Shown: positions 1 through 8,562, numbered from the stretch's first letter. The stretch is DNA of 45,331 nt from Streptomyces oceani (GCF_001751245.1 NZ_LJGU01000122.1:17961-63291); one strand, 5' to 3'. The notes: generated by a model not told the origin, from the sequence alone. Numbers and translations are program-made.

Positions 1-86
1 ACGCAGCATGCGGGGAATGTATCCCGACTGAGCGATCCTGCGCGAGTATGACCGAGGTATTGCATTACGCCCGCGGGACCTGCAAG

Positions 87-107
87 GTGTCGGCCGAGAG
101 CCGACAC
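87..107. repeat. GC-rich hairpin upstream of the sugar operon
   Basis: Perfect 8-bp arms GTGTCGGC (87-94) and GCCGACAC (100-107) enclose a 5-nt loop. It lies about 100 bp before the first gene. It could be the terminator of a gene left of the window or a leader/operator structure; the sequence does not decide between these. Nothing else convincing was seen in 1-205 apart from the nearby 9-bp tandem repeat. Confidence 0.45.
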
Positions 108-150
108 GTTCAGGTCTGACCGCGAGGCCGGCCGCAGCAGCCGGACTACC

Positions 151-186
151 GGGACCAGCGGGACCAGCGGGACCAGTCAGACCAGT
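151..186. repeat. 9-bp tandem repeat in leader of kinase gene
   Basis: Four consecutive 9-mers: GGGACCAGC, GGGACCAGC, GGGACCAGT, CAGACCAGT. The last unit ends five bases before the GAGGAG ribosome-binding site of the kinase gene. Small tandem repeats of this sort often vary in copy number; a regulatory role is only a possibility. Confidence 0.6.
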
Positions 187-205
187 CTGAGAGGAGCAGT
201 TCGGT

Positions 206-1315
206 TTGAGCACCACCGGGAGCGCCCAACCGGCACCGGTCCCGGGCACCGTGGACCCGTTGGCCGCCCTCCGCGGGGACGGCTCCCCGGACGTGGACGT
301 GTTCCTGACCGGCACCGTCTTCCTCGACATCATCTTCACCGGGCTCGACCACGCGCCCGTACGCGGCACCGAGTCCTGGGCCCGCGGCATGGGTTCCAGC
401 CCGGGCGGCGTGGCGAACATGGCGACCGCGCTGCGTCGACTGGGCCTGCGCACCTCGTTGGCGGCGGCCTTCGGTGACGACGTGTACGGCGACTACTGCT
501 GGGAGAGCCTCGCGGACAACGAGGGCATCGACCTCACTCCCGCGCACCGGGCGCCCGGCTGGCACTCCCCGGTGACCGTCTCCATGGCCTACGAGGGTGA
601 GCGGACGATGATCTCGCACGGGCACGAGGCGCCGCAGCCGTGCGCGAGCGTGGCGGGACGTCCACCCTCCCGCGCCTGCGTGACCTCGCTGGCCCCCGGC
701 CGGCTGGAACACTGGGTACGGCAGGCGCACGCCGAAGGCAGCATGGTCTTCGCGGATGTCGGTTGGGACGAGACCGGCGCCTGGGACCCGGACACGCTGG
801 CCGACCTGCCGTACTGCCACGCACTGCTGCCCAACGCGGTGGAGGCGCAGCGCTACACCGGCACGGACTCCCCGGAGGCGGCCGTACGCGCCCTCGCCGA
901 GCTGGTGCCGATCGCGGTGGTCACCAAGGGCGCCGGTGGCGCGCTGGCCGTCGACGGCGTGAGCGGGGAGAGCGCGGACGTGCCGGCGCTGCCGGGGGAC
1001 GCCCTGGACACCACCGGAGCCGGCGACGTGTTCGTGGCCGGTTTCACCACCGGGACTCTGGCCGGTTGGCCGCTGGCCGACCGGCTCGCCTTCGCGAACC
1101 TCACCGCCGGCCTGTCCGTGCGGCACTTCGGCGGTTCGCTGTCCGCGCCCGGGTGGCGGGAGGTCGCCGCGTGGTGGCAGTACGCCACCCGCTGCGGCGG
1201 CCAGAGCGCCGAGGTGATGCAGCGCTACGGCTTCCTGGACGCGCTGCTGCCCGCGGGCCAGAACCAGGGGGCGCTGCGCAGGGCCACCCCGACCATCGGT
1301 TTCCGGGCGTCGTAG
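206..1315 (+). CDS. PfkB/ribokinase-family carbohydrate kinase
   Basis: Predicted cytoplasmic kinase moving phosphate from ATP onto a sugar or nucleoside; the substrate cannot be read from the sequence. The C-terminal PfkB signature DTTGAGDVFVAGF covers residues 268-280, with the expected catalytic base Asp274. The N-terminal glycine-rich substrate motif SSPGGVANMA is at 64-73. At 369 aa it is slightly longer than typical ribokinases, mainly through a Pro/Thr-rich N-terminal extension. The TTG start is chosen because GAGGAG lies 9 nt upstream and no better start exists. It is first in an apparent operon with an ABC sugar importer, so it probably phosphorylates the imported sugar (inference). 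Confidence 0.85.
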   Translation: MSTTGSAQPAPVPGTVDPLAALRGDGSPDVDVFLTGTVFLDIIFTGLDHAPVRGTESWARGMGSSPGGVANMATALRRLGLRTSLAAAFGDDVYGDYCWESLADNEGIDLTPAHRAPGWHSPVTVSMAYEGERTMISHGHEAPQPCASVAGRPPSRACVTSLAPGRLEHWVRQAHAEGSMVFADVGWDETGAWDPDTLADLPYCHALLPNAVEAQRYTGTDSPEAAVRALAELVPIAVVTKGAGGALAVDGVSGESADVPALPGDALDTTGAGDVFVAGFTTGTLAGWPLADRLAFANLTAGLSVRHFGGSLSAPGWREVAAWWQYATRCGGQSAEVMQRYGFLDALLPAGQNQGALRRATPTIGFRAS

Positions 1316-1354
1316 GCGGCAGTGGCCGTCGGGTGCCGAGAGGAGTTGCTGTCG

Positions 1355-2761
1355 ATGAGGTTCCGCCGCGCTCGGTCACGTGCGTCCCGCCGGCCGACGA
1401 CCGTACTGTTGGCCCTGGCCGTCGCGTTGCTCGGCTCGGCCTGTGTGCCCGGCACGGACGGCTCCGGCATGGGCACCGGCGCGAACGGGACGGCGACGGC
1501 CGTACCGGACCCGGCGAAGGCCGGAGAGGTGACGCTGCGCGTCTGGGACCAGGAGGTACGCGGCGGGCAGAACGCCGAGATCAAGCGGCTGAACCGGGAG
1601 TTCGAGGAGAAGTACCCGAACGTCACGATCAAGCGCGTCTCCCGCAGCTTCTCCGACCTGAAGACCACCCTGAAGCTGGCGCTGTCCGGGAACGACCCGC
1701 CGGACGTGGTGCAGGCCAACCAGGGCTACGCGGACATGGTCGCGTTCGCCAAGGCGGGACTGCTCACCCCGCTGGACAACTACGCCGGCCTCTACGGCTG
1801 GAACACCCGCTATCCCAAGACCCTCCTGGACCTCAACCGGGTCTCGGCGGACGGCGAGCGTTTCGGCACCGGCCGGCTGTACGGCATCTCGCAGGCCGGC
1901 GAGTACGTGGGCGTCTACTACAACCGGCAGGTGCTGCGCGAGGCCGGCGTCGAGCCGCCGCGTACCTGGAAGGACTTCACCCGGAGCCTGGGCGAGCTGA
2001 AGGACGCCGGCGAACTGCCCGTACAGTTCGGCAACCTGGACAAGTACCCGGCCATCCACACCTTCGGCGTGCTGCAGAGCCAGGCGGGGAGCGCGGAGGA
2101 CATCCGGGACACCGTGCTCGGCCGAGGCGGTGGCTTCGAGGACGCGCCCACCAGAGAGGCCGCCCGCACCCTGGCGGACTGGGTCGAGCGCGGATACCTG
2201 CCGCAGGGGGCGAACGGCCGGGGGTACGACGACGCGGCGAAGAAGTTCGCCGGCGGCGACGGCGCCTACCTCGTCACCGGCACCTGGCAACTCGCCGACC
2301 TGAAGCGGACCATGGGCGACAAGCTGGGCTTCATGCCGCCACCGCCCGCCAAGGCTGGCGATCCGCTGAAGACCACCGGGGGCCAGGGCCTGGCCTGGTC
2401 CGTCACCTCCCGCTCCGACCACCCGGATGTCGCCGCCGCCTACCTCGACTTCCTGACCGGCCCGCACGCGTCCGAGGTCATGACCCAGGAGGGCGTGCTG
2501 CCCGTCGTGCCCGGCAAGGCCGCCGACCGACTGCCGGAGGGCAGCGCCGAGGCGCGGATGGTCGAGGGCTGGGAGCGGCTGAGCGCGGACGACGGCCTGG
2601 TGCCGTACCTCGACTACGCCACCCCGACCTACTACGACACCCTGTCCGCCGACCTCCAGAACCTGATCGAGGGCGGCCTGCCGCCCGACCGGCTCGCCCA
2701 GCGGATGCAGAGCGCGTACGCGGAGTTCCGCGACCAGCGGTCCGGCGAGGGGGCCCAGTGA
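1355..2761 (+). CDS. Sugar ABC transporter substrate-binding lipoprotein
   Basis: Extracytoplasmic binding protein of the family-1 sugar-binding type, 468 aa. The ATG at 1355 is preferred over a GTG at 1322 because GAGAGGAG (1338-1345) is well spaced for it. An Arg-rich n-region, a hydrophobic core (about 15-26) and GSAC ending at Cys30 indicate a lipoprotein signal; Gly at -3 is not the canonical lipobox residue. The mature part starts with a linker and LRVWDQ, then the usual alternating-domain pattern of these proteins. It should capture a carbohydrate outside the cell and deliver it to the two permeases encoded next. The stop overlaps the next start. Confidence 0.9.
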   Translation: MRFRRARSRASRRPTTVLLALAVALLGSACVPGTDGSGMGTGANGTATAVPDPAKAGEVTLRVWDQEVRGGQNAEIKRLNREFEEKYPNVTIKRVSRSFSDLKTTLKLALSGNDPPDVVQANQGYADMVAFAKAGLLTPLDNYAGLYGWNTRYPKTLLDLNRVSADGERFGTGRLYGISQAGEYVGVYYNRQVLREAGVEPPRTWKDFTRSLGELKDAGELPVQFGNLDKYPAIHTFGVLQSQAGSAEDIRDTVLGRGGGFEDAPTREAARTLADWVERGYLPQGANGRGYDDAAKKFAGGDGAYLVTGTWQLADLKRTMGDKLGFMPPPPAKAGDPLKTTGGQGLAWSVTSRSDHPDVAAAYLDFLTGPHASEVMTQEGVLPVVPGKAADRLPEGSAEARMVEGWERLSADDGLVPYLDYATPTYYDTLSADLQNLIEGGLPPDRLAQRMQSAYAEFRDQRSGEGAQ

Positions 2762-3675
2762 GGGCACGGCAGGCGGTCGGCGACCTCGCCGCCCGGTACC
2801 GTCGCCCGCCCGGCGCGCCACGCGCGGTGGCGTACCTCTACATCCTGCCGGCGCTCGCGGTCTACGCCCTCTTCCTGCTCTTCCCGCTCGGCCAGACCGT
2901 GTGGCTCTCGCTGCTGCACTGGGACGGGCTGTCCGCGGCGAGTTGGGCGGGACTGGAGAACTACCGGGACCTGCTCACCGATCCGGCGCTGCGCGCGCCC
3001 TTCGGCCACGCCCTGGTGCTGCTCCTCTTCTACGCGGGCCTGCCGGTAGTGCTCGGCCTGCTGCTGGCCGCCGTCCTGACCCGCTTCCGGGTGCGCGGCA
3101 TGACCTTCTTCCGCACGGTGTTCTTCCTCCCGCAGGTGCTGGCGATGGTGGTGGTCGGGGTCACCTGGCGGTCCATCCTGGCACCGGACGGACTGCTCAA
3201 CGACCTGCTGCGGGCCGTCGGGGCGGACTCACTAACCCGCTCCTGGCTGGGCGACCCCACCTGGGCGCTGCCCTCGGTCGGCGTGGTCGGTACCTGGGTG
3301 ATGACCGGGTTGTGCGTGGTGCTCTTCCTCGCCGGCGTCCAGCGCATCCCGCGGGAGCTGTACGAGGCCGCGCGGGTGGACGGCGCCGGCGCGGTACGCG
3401 AGTTCCGCACCGTCACGCTGCCGGGGCTGCGGGGCGAGACGGCCGTCGCGCTCACGCTCACGATCGTCGCCGGGCTGCGCAACTTCGACCTCATCTACAT
3501 CACCACCAGCGGCGGCCCGGGGAACGCCACCTCGGTGCCGGCGTACGAGGTGTACCGGCGCGCGTTCGAGATCAACTCAGCGGGTTCCGCCGCGGCGATG
3601 GGCGTGGGACTGACCGTGCTGATCTTCACGCTCACCGTCGTGGTGGCCCGACTGGTGGAGGGCCGCAAGTCTTGA
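2758..3675 (+). CDS. Sugar ABC transporter permease, MalF type
   Basis: Inner-membrane permease of 305 aa with about six membrane segments; the first is near residues 24-46. The cytoplasmic EAA loop that contacts the ATPase is visible from about residue 203 (EAARVDGAGAVREFRTVTLP). The GTG start at 2758 overlaps the stop of the lipoprotein gene (GTGA), which indicates translational coupling; a long open frame extends upstream only because of GC bias. No ATPase gene is in the operon. In Streptomyces such importers usually share the ATPase MsiK (known for the group, inferred here). Confidence 0.9.
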   Translation: MRARQAVGDLAARYRRPPGAPRAVAYLYILPALAVYALFLLFPLGQTVWLSLLHWDGLSAASWAGLENYRDLLTDPALRAPFGHALVLLLFYAGLPVVLGLLLAAVLTRFRVRGMTFFRTVFFLPQVLAMVVVGVTWRSILAPDGLLNDLLRAVGADSLTRSWLGDPTWALPSVGVVGTWVMTGLCVVLFLAGVQRIPRELYEAARVDGAGAVREFRTVTLPGLRGETAVALTLTIVAGLRNFDLIYITTSGGPGNATSVPAYEVYRRAFEINSAGSAAAMGVGLTVLIFTLTVVVARLVEGRKS

Positions 3676-4493
3676 CCACCCGCGCCGAGCGACTGCTCAC
3701 CTACGGCATCCTGGCCCTGTTCACCGTCATCTCCCTCACCCCGGTCGTGGGCATCCTGTCCTCCGCCTTCGGCGACCGCGCCACGACGGACGCCGGCTTC
3801 TCCTGGCCGGACGCGCTGCACTGGGGGAACTTCGCCGAGGCGTGGACCCGCGGGCACTTCGCGACCTACCTGGGCAACTCGCTGCTGGTGGTGGCGGCCG
3901 TCGTCACGGTGACGACCGTGTTGTCCGTGCTGGCCGCCTACGCGTTCGGGGTGATGCGGTTCCCCGGCTCCACGGTGTTGTTCTACCTCTTCGTACTGGG
4001 CCTCACACTGCCCCAGGAAGCGGTGGTCGTACCGCTCTACTTCGACCTGCGGTACTGGGGACTCACCGACACCTACTGGGCGTTGATCCTGCCGCAGACC
4101 GCGCAGTCGTTGGCCTTCGGCGTGTTCTGGCTGCGCACGTACTTCCGCAACAGCTCGCGGGCGGTGATCGAGGCGGCGCGCATCGACGGAGCCACCAGCT
4201 GGACGGTGCTGTGGCGCGTCCTGGTGCCGATGGGGCGGCCCGCGTTGTCCACCATGGTCGTCATCGTCTTCATGTGGACCTGGAACGAGTTCCTGCTGGC
4301 CCTCGTCATGGTCAGTGACGAGGCACATCGCACCGTGCCGCTGGGGCTGGCCTTCTTCCAGGGCCAGCACAGTTCGGACACGGCCCTGCTGGCAGCCGCC
4401 TCGGTGCTGATCGCGCTGCCGGTGGTCGTGGTGTACATCGCGCTGCAACGCCGTTTCATCGAGGGCATGTTGAGCGGCGCGACGAAGGAGTAG
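3672..4493 (+). CDS. Sugar ABC transporter permease, MalG type
   Basis: Second membrane subunit of the importer, 273 aa and about six helices. It begins with an N-terminal anchor (about 8-30) and has the EAA loop at about 167-186 (EAARIDGATSWTVLWRVLVP). The TTG start at 3672 overlaps the preceding stop (TTGA), continuing the coupled arrangement of this operon. The family pairs with a MalF-type partner to form the channel. After the TAG at 4493 there is a 96-bp gap before the flavin monooxygenase gene, so the transport operon probably ends here. Confidence 0.9.
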   Translation: MTTRAERLLTYGILALFTVISLTPVVGILSSAFGDRATTDAGFSWPDALHWGNFAEAWTRGHFATYLGNSLLVVAAVVTVTTVLSVLAAYAFGVMRFPGSTVLFYLFVLGLTLPQEAVVVPLYFDLRYWGLTDTYWALILPQTAQSLAFGVFWLRTYFRNSSRAVIEAARIDGATSWTVLWRVLVPMGRPALSTMVVIVFMWTWNEFLLALVMVSDEAHRTVPLGLAFFQGQHSSDTALLAAASVLIALPVVVVYIALQRRFIEGMLSGATKE

Positions 4494-4589
4494 CCGGCGG
4501 GAGCCGGGAGTACGGTGTACCCCCCGCGAGCACGGCACACCGCACGGCGGCGGGTGGCGGGGGCGACAACGAGGTAACAGGGGGCGAAG

Positions 4590-5879
4590 TTGCTACGCGA
4601 ACGGCCACATGTCCTGATCGTCGGGGCCGGCATCGGCGGACTCAGCACCGCCCTCAGCCTGCACGCCGCCGGTGTCACCGACCGTGTCCAGCTGGTGGAC
4701 GCCTCGCGGCGGCTCCGGCCGCTGGGCGCGGGCATCAACCTCCAACCGCACGCGGTGCGGGAGCTGACCGAACTCGGCCTCGGCGACCGCCTGGCCGCCG
4801 TGTCCGCCGAGCCGCAATCGTTGCTGTTCACCGACCGGCACGGCAACCGGATCGTCGCGCACCCGCGTGGCCGGCACGCCGGATACGCCTGGCCGCAGGT
4901 GTCCGTGCACCGCGGTGACCTCCAGGGGGTGCTGCTGGAGGCCGTACACGAGCGCCTGGGCCCGACGGCCGTACGCACCGGGCTGGCCCTGGAGGACTAC
5001 GAGGAGCGCGCGGACGGCGTCACCGCGCGGCTCCGGGAGCGTACGGCGGACGGTGACCGGGCCGGCGCTGAGGTGCGGCTGGACGCGGACGTGCTGGTCG
5101 GGGCGGACGGGCTGTACTCCGCCGTACGCCGGCACCTGCACCCGGGGGAGGGCCCGCCGCGCTGGAACGGCATCCGGATGTGGCGTGGCGTCACCGCCGC
5201 CCCGGCGCCACTGGACGGCCGGACCATGGTGGTCGCCGGCAGCTACCAGCCGGCCCGGATCGTCGTCTATCCGCTGGGCCGTGGGCGGGTCAACTGGGTG
5301 GCCGAGGCGCGTGCGGCGCGGCCGGCGGCGCTCTCGGACGCCGACTGGTCGCACGAGGGACGACTCGCGGACGTGTTGCCGTACTACCAGGACTGGCGGC
5401 TCGACCTGGACGGAATCGACGTTCCCGGGCTGCTGCGCGGGGCGTCGCGCATCCTGGAGTATCCGATGGTGGACCGGGATCCGTTGGACTGCTGGGGCCG
5501 TGGGCCGGCCACGCTGCTGGGGGACGCCGCGCACCCGATGCTGCCGGTGGGGTCCAACGGCGGCTCCCAGGCCGTCGTCGACGCCCGCGTCCTCGCCCGG
5601 GAGCTGGCCCGACGGCCGGACGACCCGCGGGCCGGCCTGCGGGCGTACGAGACGGCGCGGCGCGCACCGGCGAACGCGATCGCCTCCGCCTGTCGGGACA
5701 TGGCCCTCGACCGGCTGCTGGACACCGTCGCCGAACGGGCCCCGGAGGGGTTCGACCGGATAGCGGAGGTGCTCACCGAGGCGGAGCTGAGGGTGCTGCG
5801 GGACACCATGCGGCGCACCACGGACCAGGACGTCTCGGAACTCAACTCCCGCCCGTCCTGGTCCGTGCGGCCCGGCTGA
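4590..5879 (+). CDS. FAD-dependent monooxygenase, PhzS-like
   Basis: Class A flavoprotein hydroxylase, 429 aa, predicted to hydroxylate an aromatic or heterocyclic acid using NAD(P)H and O2. Three fingerprints are visible: GAGIGG at 12-17 (FAD ADP-binding), GADG ending at 174, and GDAAHP at 311-316 (FAD ribityl). The segment GAGINLQPHAVRELTELGL after the first Rossmann unit is characteristic of the PhzS-type flavin-dependent oxidoreductases. The TTG start follows a GGGGGCGAAG stretch; this start is plausible rather than certain. No biosynthetic neighbours indicate a substrate, and it could serve catabolism or tailoring. Confidence 0.82.
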   Translation: MLRERPHVLIVGAGIGGLSTALSLHAAGVTDRVQLVDASRRLRPLGAGINLQPHAVRELTELGLGDRLAAVSAEPQSLLFTDRHGNRIVAHPRGRHAGYAWPQVSVHRGDLQGVLLEAVHERLGPTAVRTGLALEDYEERADGVTARLRERTADGDRAGAEVRLDADVLVGADGLYSAVRRHLHPGEGPPRWNGIRMWRGVTAAPAPLDGRTMVVAGSYQPARIVVYPLGRGRVNWVAEARAARPAALSDADWSHEGRLADVLPYYQDWRLDLDGIDVPGLLRGASRILEYPMVDRDPLDCWGRGPATLLGDAAHPMLPVGSNGGSQAVVDARVLARELARRPDDPRAGLRAYETARRAPANAIASACRDMALDRLLDTVAERAPEGFDRIAEVLTEAELRVLRDTMRRTTDQDVSELNSRPSWSVRPG

Positions 5880-5927
5880 CGGCCGAGGCCGCCGCATTCG
5901 CCGCCGCGGTTGCCGCCGAGGTGGCCG

Positions 5928-6485
5928 TCAGTCGCGCAGCAGCAGCACGACGCCCGCGGTCGCCGCCGCGAGCAGCACGGCGGCCAGACCGTGACCGAGG
6001 CGGTGCGCGGGCAGCACGGGCAGCGCCCGATCGGCCGCGTAACGCCCCGGGCCGGTGAGGGTGAGGCCGGCGGCGGCGCAGACCAGCAGCAACTCGTACT
6101 CCACGCCCCCGGTCTGGGCGAAGAAACCGTCGCCCCACTTCACCGCGAGGGCGTTGAGCATGGTGCCGAGCACCGCGGCACCGGCCAGCGGAGTGAGCAG
6201 GCCCAGAGCCAGCGCGAGGCCGCCGAGGGTCTCGGTGAGGCCGGCGATGAGGGCCATGAGGCCGGCGGACGGATAACCCACCGAGGCGAAGAACTGTTCG
6301 GTGCCCTCCAGCCCGCCGCCGTCGAACCAGCCGAAGAGCTTCTGCGCGCCATGGGCCGCCATGGTCAGGCCGAGCGCGAGTCGGAGCAGCAGCAGGCCCG
6401 CGTCGGTCGCCGGGCCCGGGCCGTCCGGGTCGGTCCCGGGGGACGTCGGAGTGGGGGCGGTGGCGGTGGCGTGTGGGGGTGCCAT
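5928..6485 (-). CDS. DoxX family membrane protein
   Basis: Small integral membrane protein of 185 aa. After a Pro/Thr-rich N-terminal stretch of about 27 residues come four hydrophobic segments. The DoxX hallmark GAQKLFGWFDGGGLEG follows the first helix, and GLTETLGGLALALGLLTPL is typical of helix 2. DoxX proteins are linked to thiol and oxidant metabolism in actinobacteria; the exact reaction here is unknown. It is divergent from a MarR gene, with two matching TTCGAA palindromes in the shared 156-bp intergenic region, so it is very likely the regulated target. Confidence 0.88.
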   Translation of the reverse strand: MAPPHATATAPTPTSPGTDPDGPGPATDAGLLLLRLALGLTMAAHGAQKLFGWFDGGGLEGTEQFFASVGYPSAGLMALIAGLTETLGGLALALGLLTPLAGAAVLGTMLNALAVKWGDGFFAQTGGVEYELLLVCAAAGLTLTGPGRYAADRALPVLPAHRLGHGLAAVLLAAATAGVVLLLRD

Positions 6486-6549
6486 GACTGATCTCCCTGG
6501 GTCGGTGAGGCGTCGGAGCGTCGGGGCGTTGGCGGGCGGTGCGCTGTCG

Positions 6550-6616
6550 TTCGAATTCGAACCTCCGGCGCACGCCAGCTGGGGGTCTGGAGCCTAGAGG
6601 TTGATTCGAATTTGAA
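6550..6616. promoter_or_regulatory. Twin MarR operators between doxX-like and marR genes
   Basis: TTCGAATTCGAA (6550-6561) is a perfect 12-bp palindrome. TTCGAATTTGAA (6605-6616) differs by one base. Both are followed by an AACCTCC-like sequence. They sit 55 bp apart between the divergent DoxX and MarR genes, as expected for a MarR dimer repressing both promoters. The binding itself is inferred. Confidence 0.75.
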
Positions 6617-6641
6617 CAACCTCCTGCGCTACCGTTGGCCG

Positions 6642-7097
6642 ATGAACGAAAGAGCGTGGCTGGACGAACAGGAGATGGCGGCCTGGCAGGGCTTCCTACG
6701 CTCGAGCCACCGGGTCGCGCACCATCTCGAGCAGCAGCTCAAGGAGGACGCCCAGCTCTCCCACCCGCAGTACGAACTGCTGGTGCTGCTCGCGGACGCT
6801 TCCGCGGGCGCGATCCGGATGACGGAACTCGCCGAGGCGGCCATCACCTCAAAGAGCGGCCTGACCTACCAGGTCGGGCAGTTGGAGAAGCGTGGCCTGG
6901 TGCGCCGCCGGTCCTGCCCCACGGACGTACGCGGCGTGCTCGCCGAGCTGACCGAGCAGGGCCGGCAGGTGCTGGAGAAGGCCGCCCCGGGGCACGTGGC
7001 GGCCGTACGCGCGGTGTTGATCGACCATCTCGACCGCGAGGAACTCGAGGTGCTGGCCCGCGCTCTGGGCCGGGTCGCGGCCCGTCCGGGGCACTGA
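6642..7097 (+). CDS. MarR-family transcriptional regulator
   Basis: Winged-helix dimeric repressor of 151 aa. The recognition-helix region reads MTELAEAAITSKSGLTYQV and the wing RRRSCPTDVRGVLAELTEQG, both standard for MarR. The start at 6642 is preferred to a TTG at 6612, because the latter lies inside the operator. No Shine-Dalgarno is visible before the ATG, but a -10-like TACCGT (6630-6635) ends six bases upstream, so the mRNA may be leaderless. It probably represses itself and the divergent DoxX gene in response to a small molecule or oxidant (inference). Confidence 0.88.
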   Translation: MNERAWLDEQEMAAWQGFLRSSHRVAHHLEQQLKEDAQLSHPQYELLVLLADASAGAIRMTELAEAAITSKSGLTYQVGQLEKRGLVRRRSCPTDVRGVLAELTEQGRQVLEKAAPGHVAAVRAVLIDHLDREELEVLARALGRVAARPGH

Positions 7098-7113
7098 CCG
7101 GCGGCGCGGCGGG

Positions 7114-7140
7114 CCGAACGGCACGGCCCGAACGGCACGG
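7114..7140. repeat. Short direct repeat after marR
   Basis: CCGAACGGCACGG occurs at 7114-7126 and again at 7128-7140. It lies just downstream of the MarR stop. No function is apparent. Confidence 0.55.
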
Positions 7141-7231
7141 CGTTGGCCGCTCTGAGGCAGAATCAGTCCGGCAGGCCGAGCGCGCGGTGTCGTGAGCGCC
7201 CGGCGACCCCATCGACCGTCTCGGAGCGTCC

Positions 7232-7627
7232 GTGCCCACACCCTTCGCCATCGACCCGGCCGCCGACGAGGCCCCCTACGAGCAGTTGCGTGCCCAGATC
7301 GTCCAGCGGGCCAGGAACGGCGAACTGCCCGTCGGCCAGCGGCTGCCCCCGGTGCGCGCGTTGGCCTCGGAGCTGGGGCTGGCGGCGAACACGGTCGCCA
7401 AGACCTACCGCGCCCTCGAGGCGGACGGAGTCATCGAGACCCGTGGGCGACACGGCACGTTCATCGCCGCCGCCGGAGCGTCCGCGGACCGGCTGCTGGC
7501 CGAGGCCGCCCAGACCTACGCCGCCACGGCCCGTCGGCTCGGCGCGGACCGTACGGCCGCGCGCGACGCGGTCGGGGACGCACTGCGCGCGGCGTACGGC
7601 ACCGCGGAGGCCGGTGACCCGGAGTGA
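7232..7627 (+). CDS. GntR-family regulator, short YtrA-like type
   Basis: Small regulator of 131 aa. Residues 12-75 form the GntR winged helix, including YEQLRAQIVQRARNGEL, LPPVRALASELGLAANTVAKT and the wing VIETRGRHGTFI. The remaining ~55 residues are an Ala/Arg-rich helical tail instead of a ligand domain, which is typical of the YtrA subfamily, whose members often control neighbouring ABC transporters. No transporter adjoins it here. The GTG start is supported by the family N-terminus, but the ribosome-binding site is weak (GAGCG). Convergent with the secreted-protein gene on the other strand. Confidence 0.85.
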   Translation: MPTPFAIDPAADEAPYEQLRAQIVQRARNGELPVGQRLPPVRALASELGLAANTVAKTYRALEADGVIETRGRHGTFIAAAGASADRLLAEAAQTYAATARRLGADRTAARDAVGDALRAAYGTAEAGDPE

Positions 7628-7655
7628 CCGGTCGCGGGTCACCGGCGCCGGCTCG

Positions 7656-8270
7656 TCAGAGCTTGTTCAGGGCGGTGTTGAGGGTCTCCCGGAAGTCCTT
7701 GGCCGGGGCGTCGCCGAATGTGCCCATCTGACCCCACTGCACGACGGTGACCTTCCGGCCGTCCATCCCGACGCCGAAGAGATGCACGTTGTGCGAGGAG
7801 TTGGGCAGCGCGGTGTGGGTGGCGTACAGGTGCCCGCCGTCCGCGGTGTCCACGGTGCCGTGGTCCTGCCACTCGGCGGTGCCCTCCGGATACTTCTCCA
7901 GCCACCTCTCGGTGCACCGTTCCACCGAGTCCCGCAGCTGGCCGGCCAGTTCGGCGGCCTGGTCCGGGGTCTCGGCGGTGGTGCTGACCTGGACCGCCTC
8001 GGTGTCCAGACCGGTGCTGAAGTCCCGGTGGTACGTCCTGTCGCCGGCCGGCAGCGTGTCGGCCACACAGAACGGCAACGGATCGGGCAGGCCCTGGGTG
8101 ACCTCACCCGCCCGCCAGGACTCGGACGGGTGAGGTGGCAGATCCCCTGCCGCCAGGAACCCGGGCCGCGTGGCCGTGGCGTCCGGACTCGCGGTGGCGA
8201 CCCCGGCCACCACCGCGACGGTGGCGACGCCGGCCGCCGCGGCGGCCATGACGCGCGATGACTTGTGCAT
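7656..8270 (-). CDS. Secreted protein, PknH-like sensor-domain type
   Basis: A 204-aa exported protein. An N-terminal signal (MHKSSR, then an Ala/Val-rich core to about residue 27) is followed by a soluble domain with two conserved-looking cysteines (PFCVAD and VERCTERW). The fold pattern resembles the PknH-like extracellular sensor domains found in actinobacterial lipoproteins and Ser/Thr kinases, but the match is by eye only. The ATG at 8270 is supported by GGGGGAAGG about 10 nt upstream; longer open-frame starts upstream lack this. Function unknown. It is divergent from the narG-narK scar. Confidence 0.75.
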   Translation of the reverse strand: MHKSSRVMAAAAAGVATVAVVAGVATASPDATATRPGFLAAGDLPPHPSESWRAGEVTQGLPDPLPFCVADTLPAGDRTYHRDFSTGLDTEAVQVSTTAETPDQAAELAGQLRDSVERCTERWLEKYPEGTAEWQDHGTVDTADGGHLYATHTALPNSSHNVHLFGVGMDGRKVTVVQWGQMGTFGDAPAKDFRETLNTALNKL

Positions 8271-8375
8271 GTGTGCGGAACCTTCCCCCTGGAAGAAAAC
8301 CAACTGGTCACCACAGAAGACACCCGGCCCCCGGAAAGGGTTGTACCGCGTACCGGGTATCGCGTACCTGATCCG

Positions 8376-8397
8376 GCGTGGTCCGGGCGGACCACGC
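8376..8397. promoter_or_regulatory. Perfect 10-bp-arm palindrome
   Basis: GCGTGGTCCG (8376-8385), a GG spacer, then CGGACCACGC (8388-8397). It lies in the 292-bp region between the divergent secreted-protein gene and the narG-narK scar. The shape and spacing suit a dimeric regulator site or a hairpin. Just before it, related GTACC/GGTATCGCGTACC sequences (about 8343-8367) add further imperfect dyads. Confidence 0.5.
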
Positions 8398-8562
8398 GCT
8401 GCCCGGCGCGGCCCGTTCGGATCAGCAGCGGATGCGGCCCGCCCGCACCACTGGTCAGCTGAGCGGCGACGGGTCGCCGGCACCCGGCACGCCGGCGCCA
8501 CGGCGACCCCGGGGCGCCGCGGCCGGCAGGCCCGTACGCCGTCGCAGCGAGGAAGAGTTCCC

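Noticed and set aside
151..186. GGGACCAGC repeats as a CRISPR-like array
   Set aside because: Contiguous 9-bp units with no spacers and no cas genes; a simple tandem repeat.
640..2757. Very long plus-strand open frame upstream of the first permease
   Set aside because: It overlaps the kinase and lipoprotein genes in another frame and is Arg/Gly/Pro-rich; only the part from GTG 2758 encodes a permease. A GC-bias artefact.
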